Assembly: GCF_010093595.1 (NCBI RefSeq)
Contig: NW_022985439.1
Location: 1,717,822 to 1,781,821 of the forward strand
Reading direction: 5' to 3'
Length of the DNA stretch: 64,000 bases
Source of the DNA: Mytilinidion resinicola
Lineage: Eukaryota > Ascomycota > Dothideomycetes > Mytilinidiales > Mytilinidiaceae
The position numbers were made by a program, and so were the translations under genes. The notes under the pieces are model-generated. The model was not told the origin of the DNA. It did not search any database and worked only from the letters and a program-made list of their open reading frames with translations. Positions 63,994 through 64,000 of this stretch are shown here, in pieces; the stretch's first letter is position 1; the number at the start of each line of letters is the position of its first letter.

Positions 63994-64000
63994 CTATCAG

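Noticed and set aside
1..64000. CRISPR arrays, bacterial operons or phage-like islands
   Set aside because: The window is eukaryotic with spliced genes; no regularly spaced identical repeats were seen.

Overview
The window looks like a chromosome arm of a filamentous ascomycete (Pezizomycotina, perhaps a dothideomycete; the class is a guess). Evidence: genes on both strands about 2-3 kb apart, short GT-AG introns of 45-85 nt with CTAAC/CTAAT-like branch sites, and typical fungal families (Zn2Cys6 regulators, GH92 mannosidase, DUF3632, DUF6594, Kha1-type antiporter, bimC kinesin, cytochrome b5-acyl-CoA dehydrogenase fusion). All splice models below were joined by hand from reading frame and splice sites, without transcripts.

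Layout. 0-1.3 kb: 3' part of a P450. 4.4-7.3 kb: a regulator with two C2H2 fingers plus a Zn2Cys6 cluster. 9.7-12.8 kb: a VIT/vWA protein whose tail contains near-exact copies of the histone H3 and H4 N-terminal tails; this is the most unusual object in the window. 13.0-21.4 kb: a FAD monooxygenase, a Kha1-like K+/H+ antiporter and a GH92 mannosidase, all on the minus strand. 23.1-23.7 kb: a small three-exon cupin. 25.1-42.3 kb: a run of metabolic genes (cyt b5-acyl-CoA dehydrogenase, SDR, APC permease, class III aminotransferase, second SDR, PhyH dioxygenase, RidA-like deaminase, Zn2Cys6 regulator, NmrA-like reductase, second PhyH dioxygenase) that looks like a co-regulated catabolic or biosynthetic cluster acting on an amino compound. 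42.7-50 kb: a repeat-containing unknown protein with an apparent frameshift, an F-box-like protein and kinesin-5. 50.4-52.1 kb: a PHAF1/UPF0183 protein. 52-59 kb: repeat-rich, with MITE-like inverted-repeat elements, a caspase-fold protein, a small unknown protein, a DUF6594 membrane protein and a DUF3632 protein. 60.3-63 kb: two secreted cysteine-rich proteins on either side of three tRNA-like RNA polymerase III units. The last 170 bases may hold a terminal exon of another minus-strand gene.

Most informative points: the histone-tail mimicry, the amino-compound cluster with paired dioxygenases, an in-frame TAG separating the GH92 enzyme from an intact C-terminal membrane anchor, three tRNA-like units without recognisable anticodon arms, and a family of short inverted-repeat elements.
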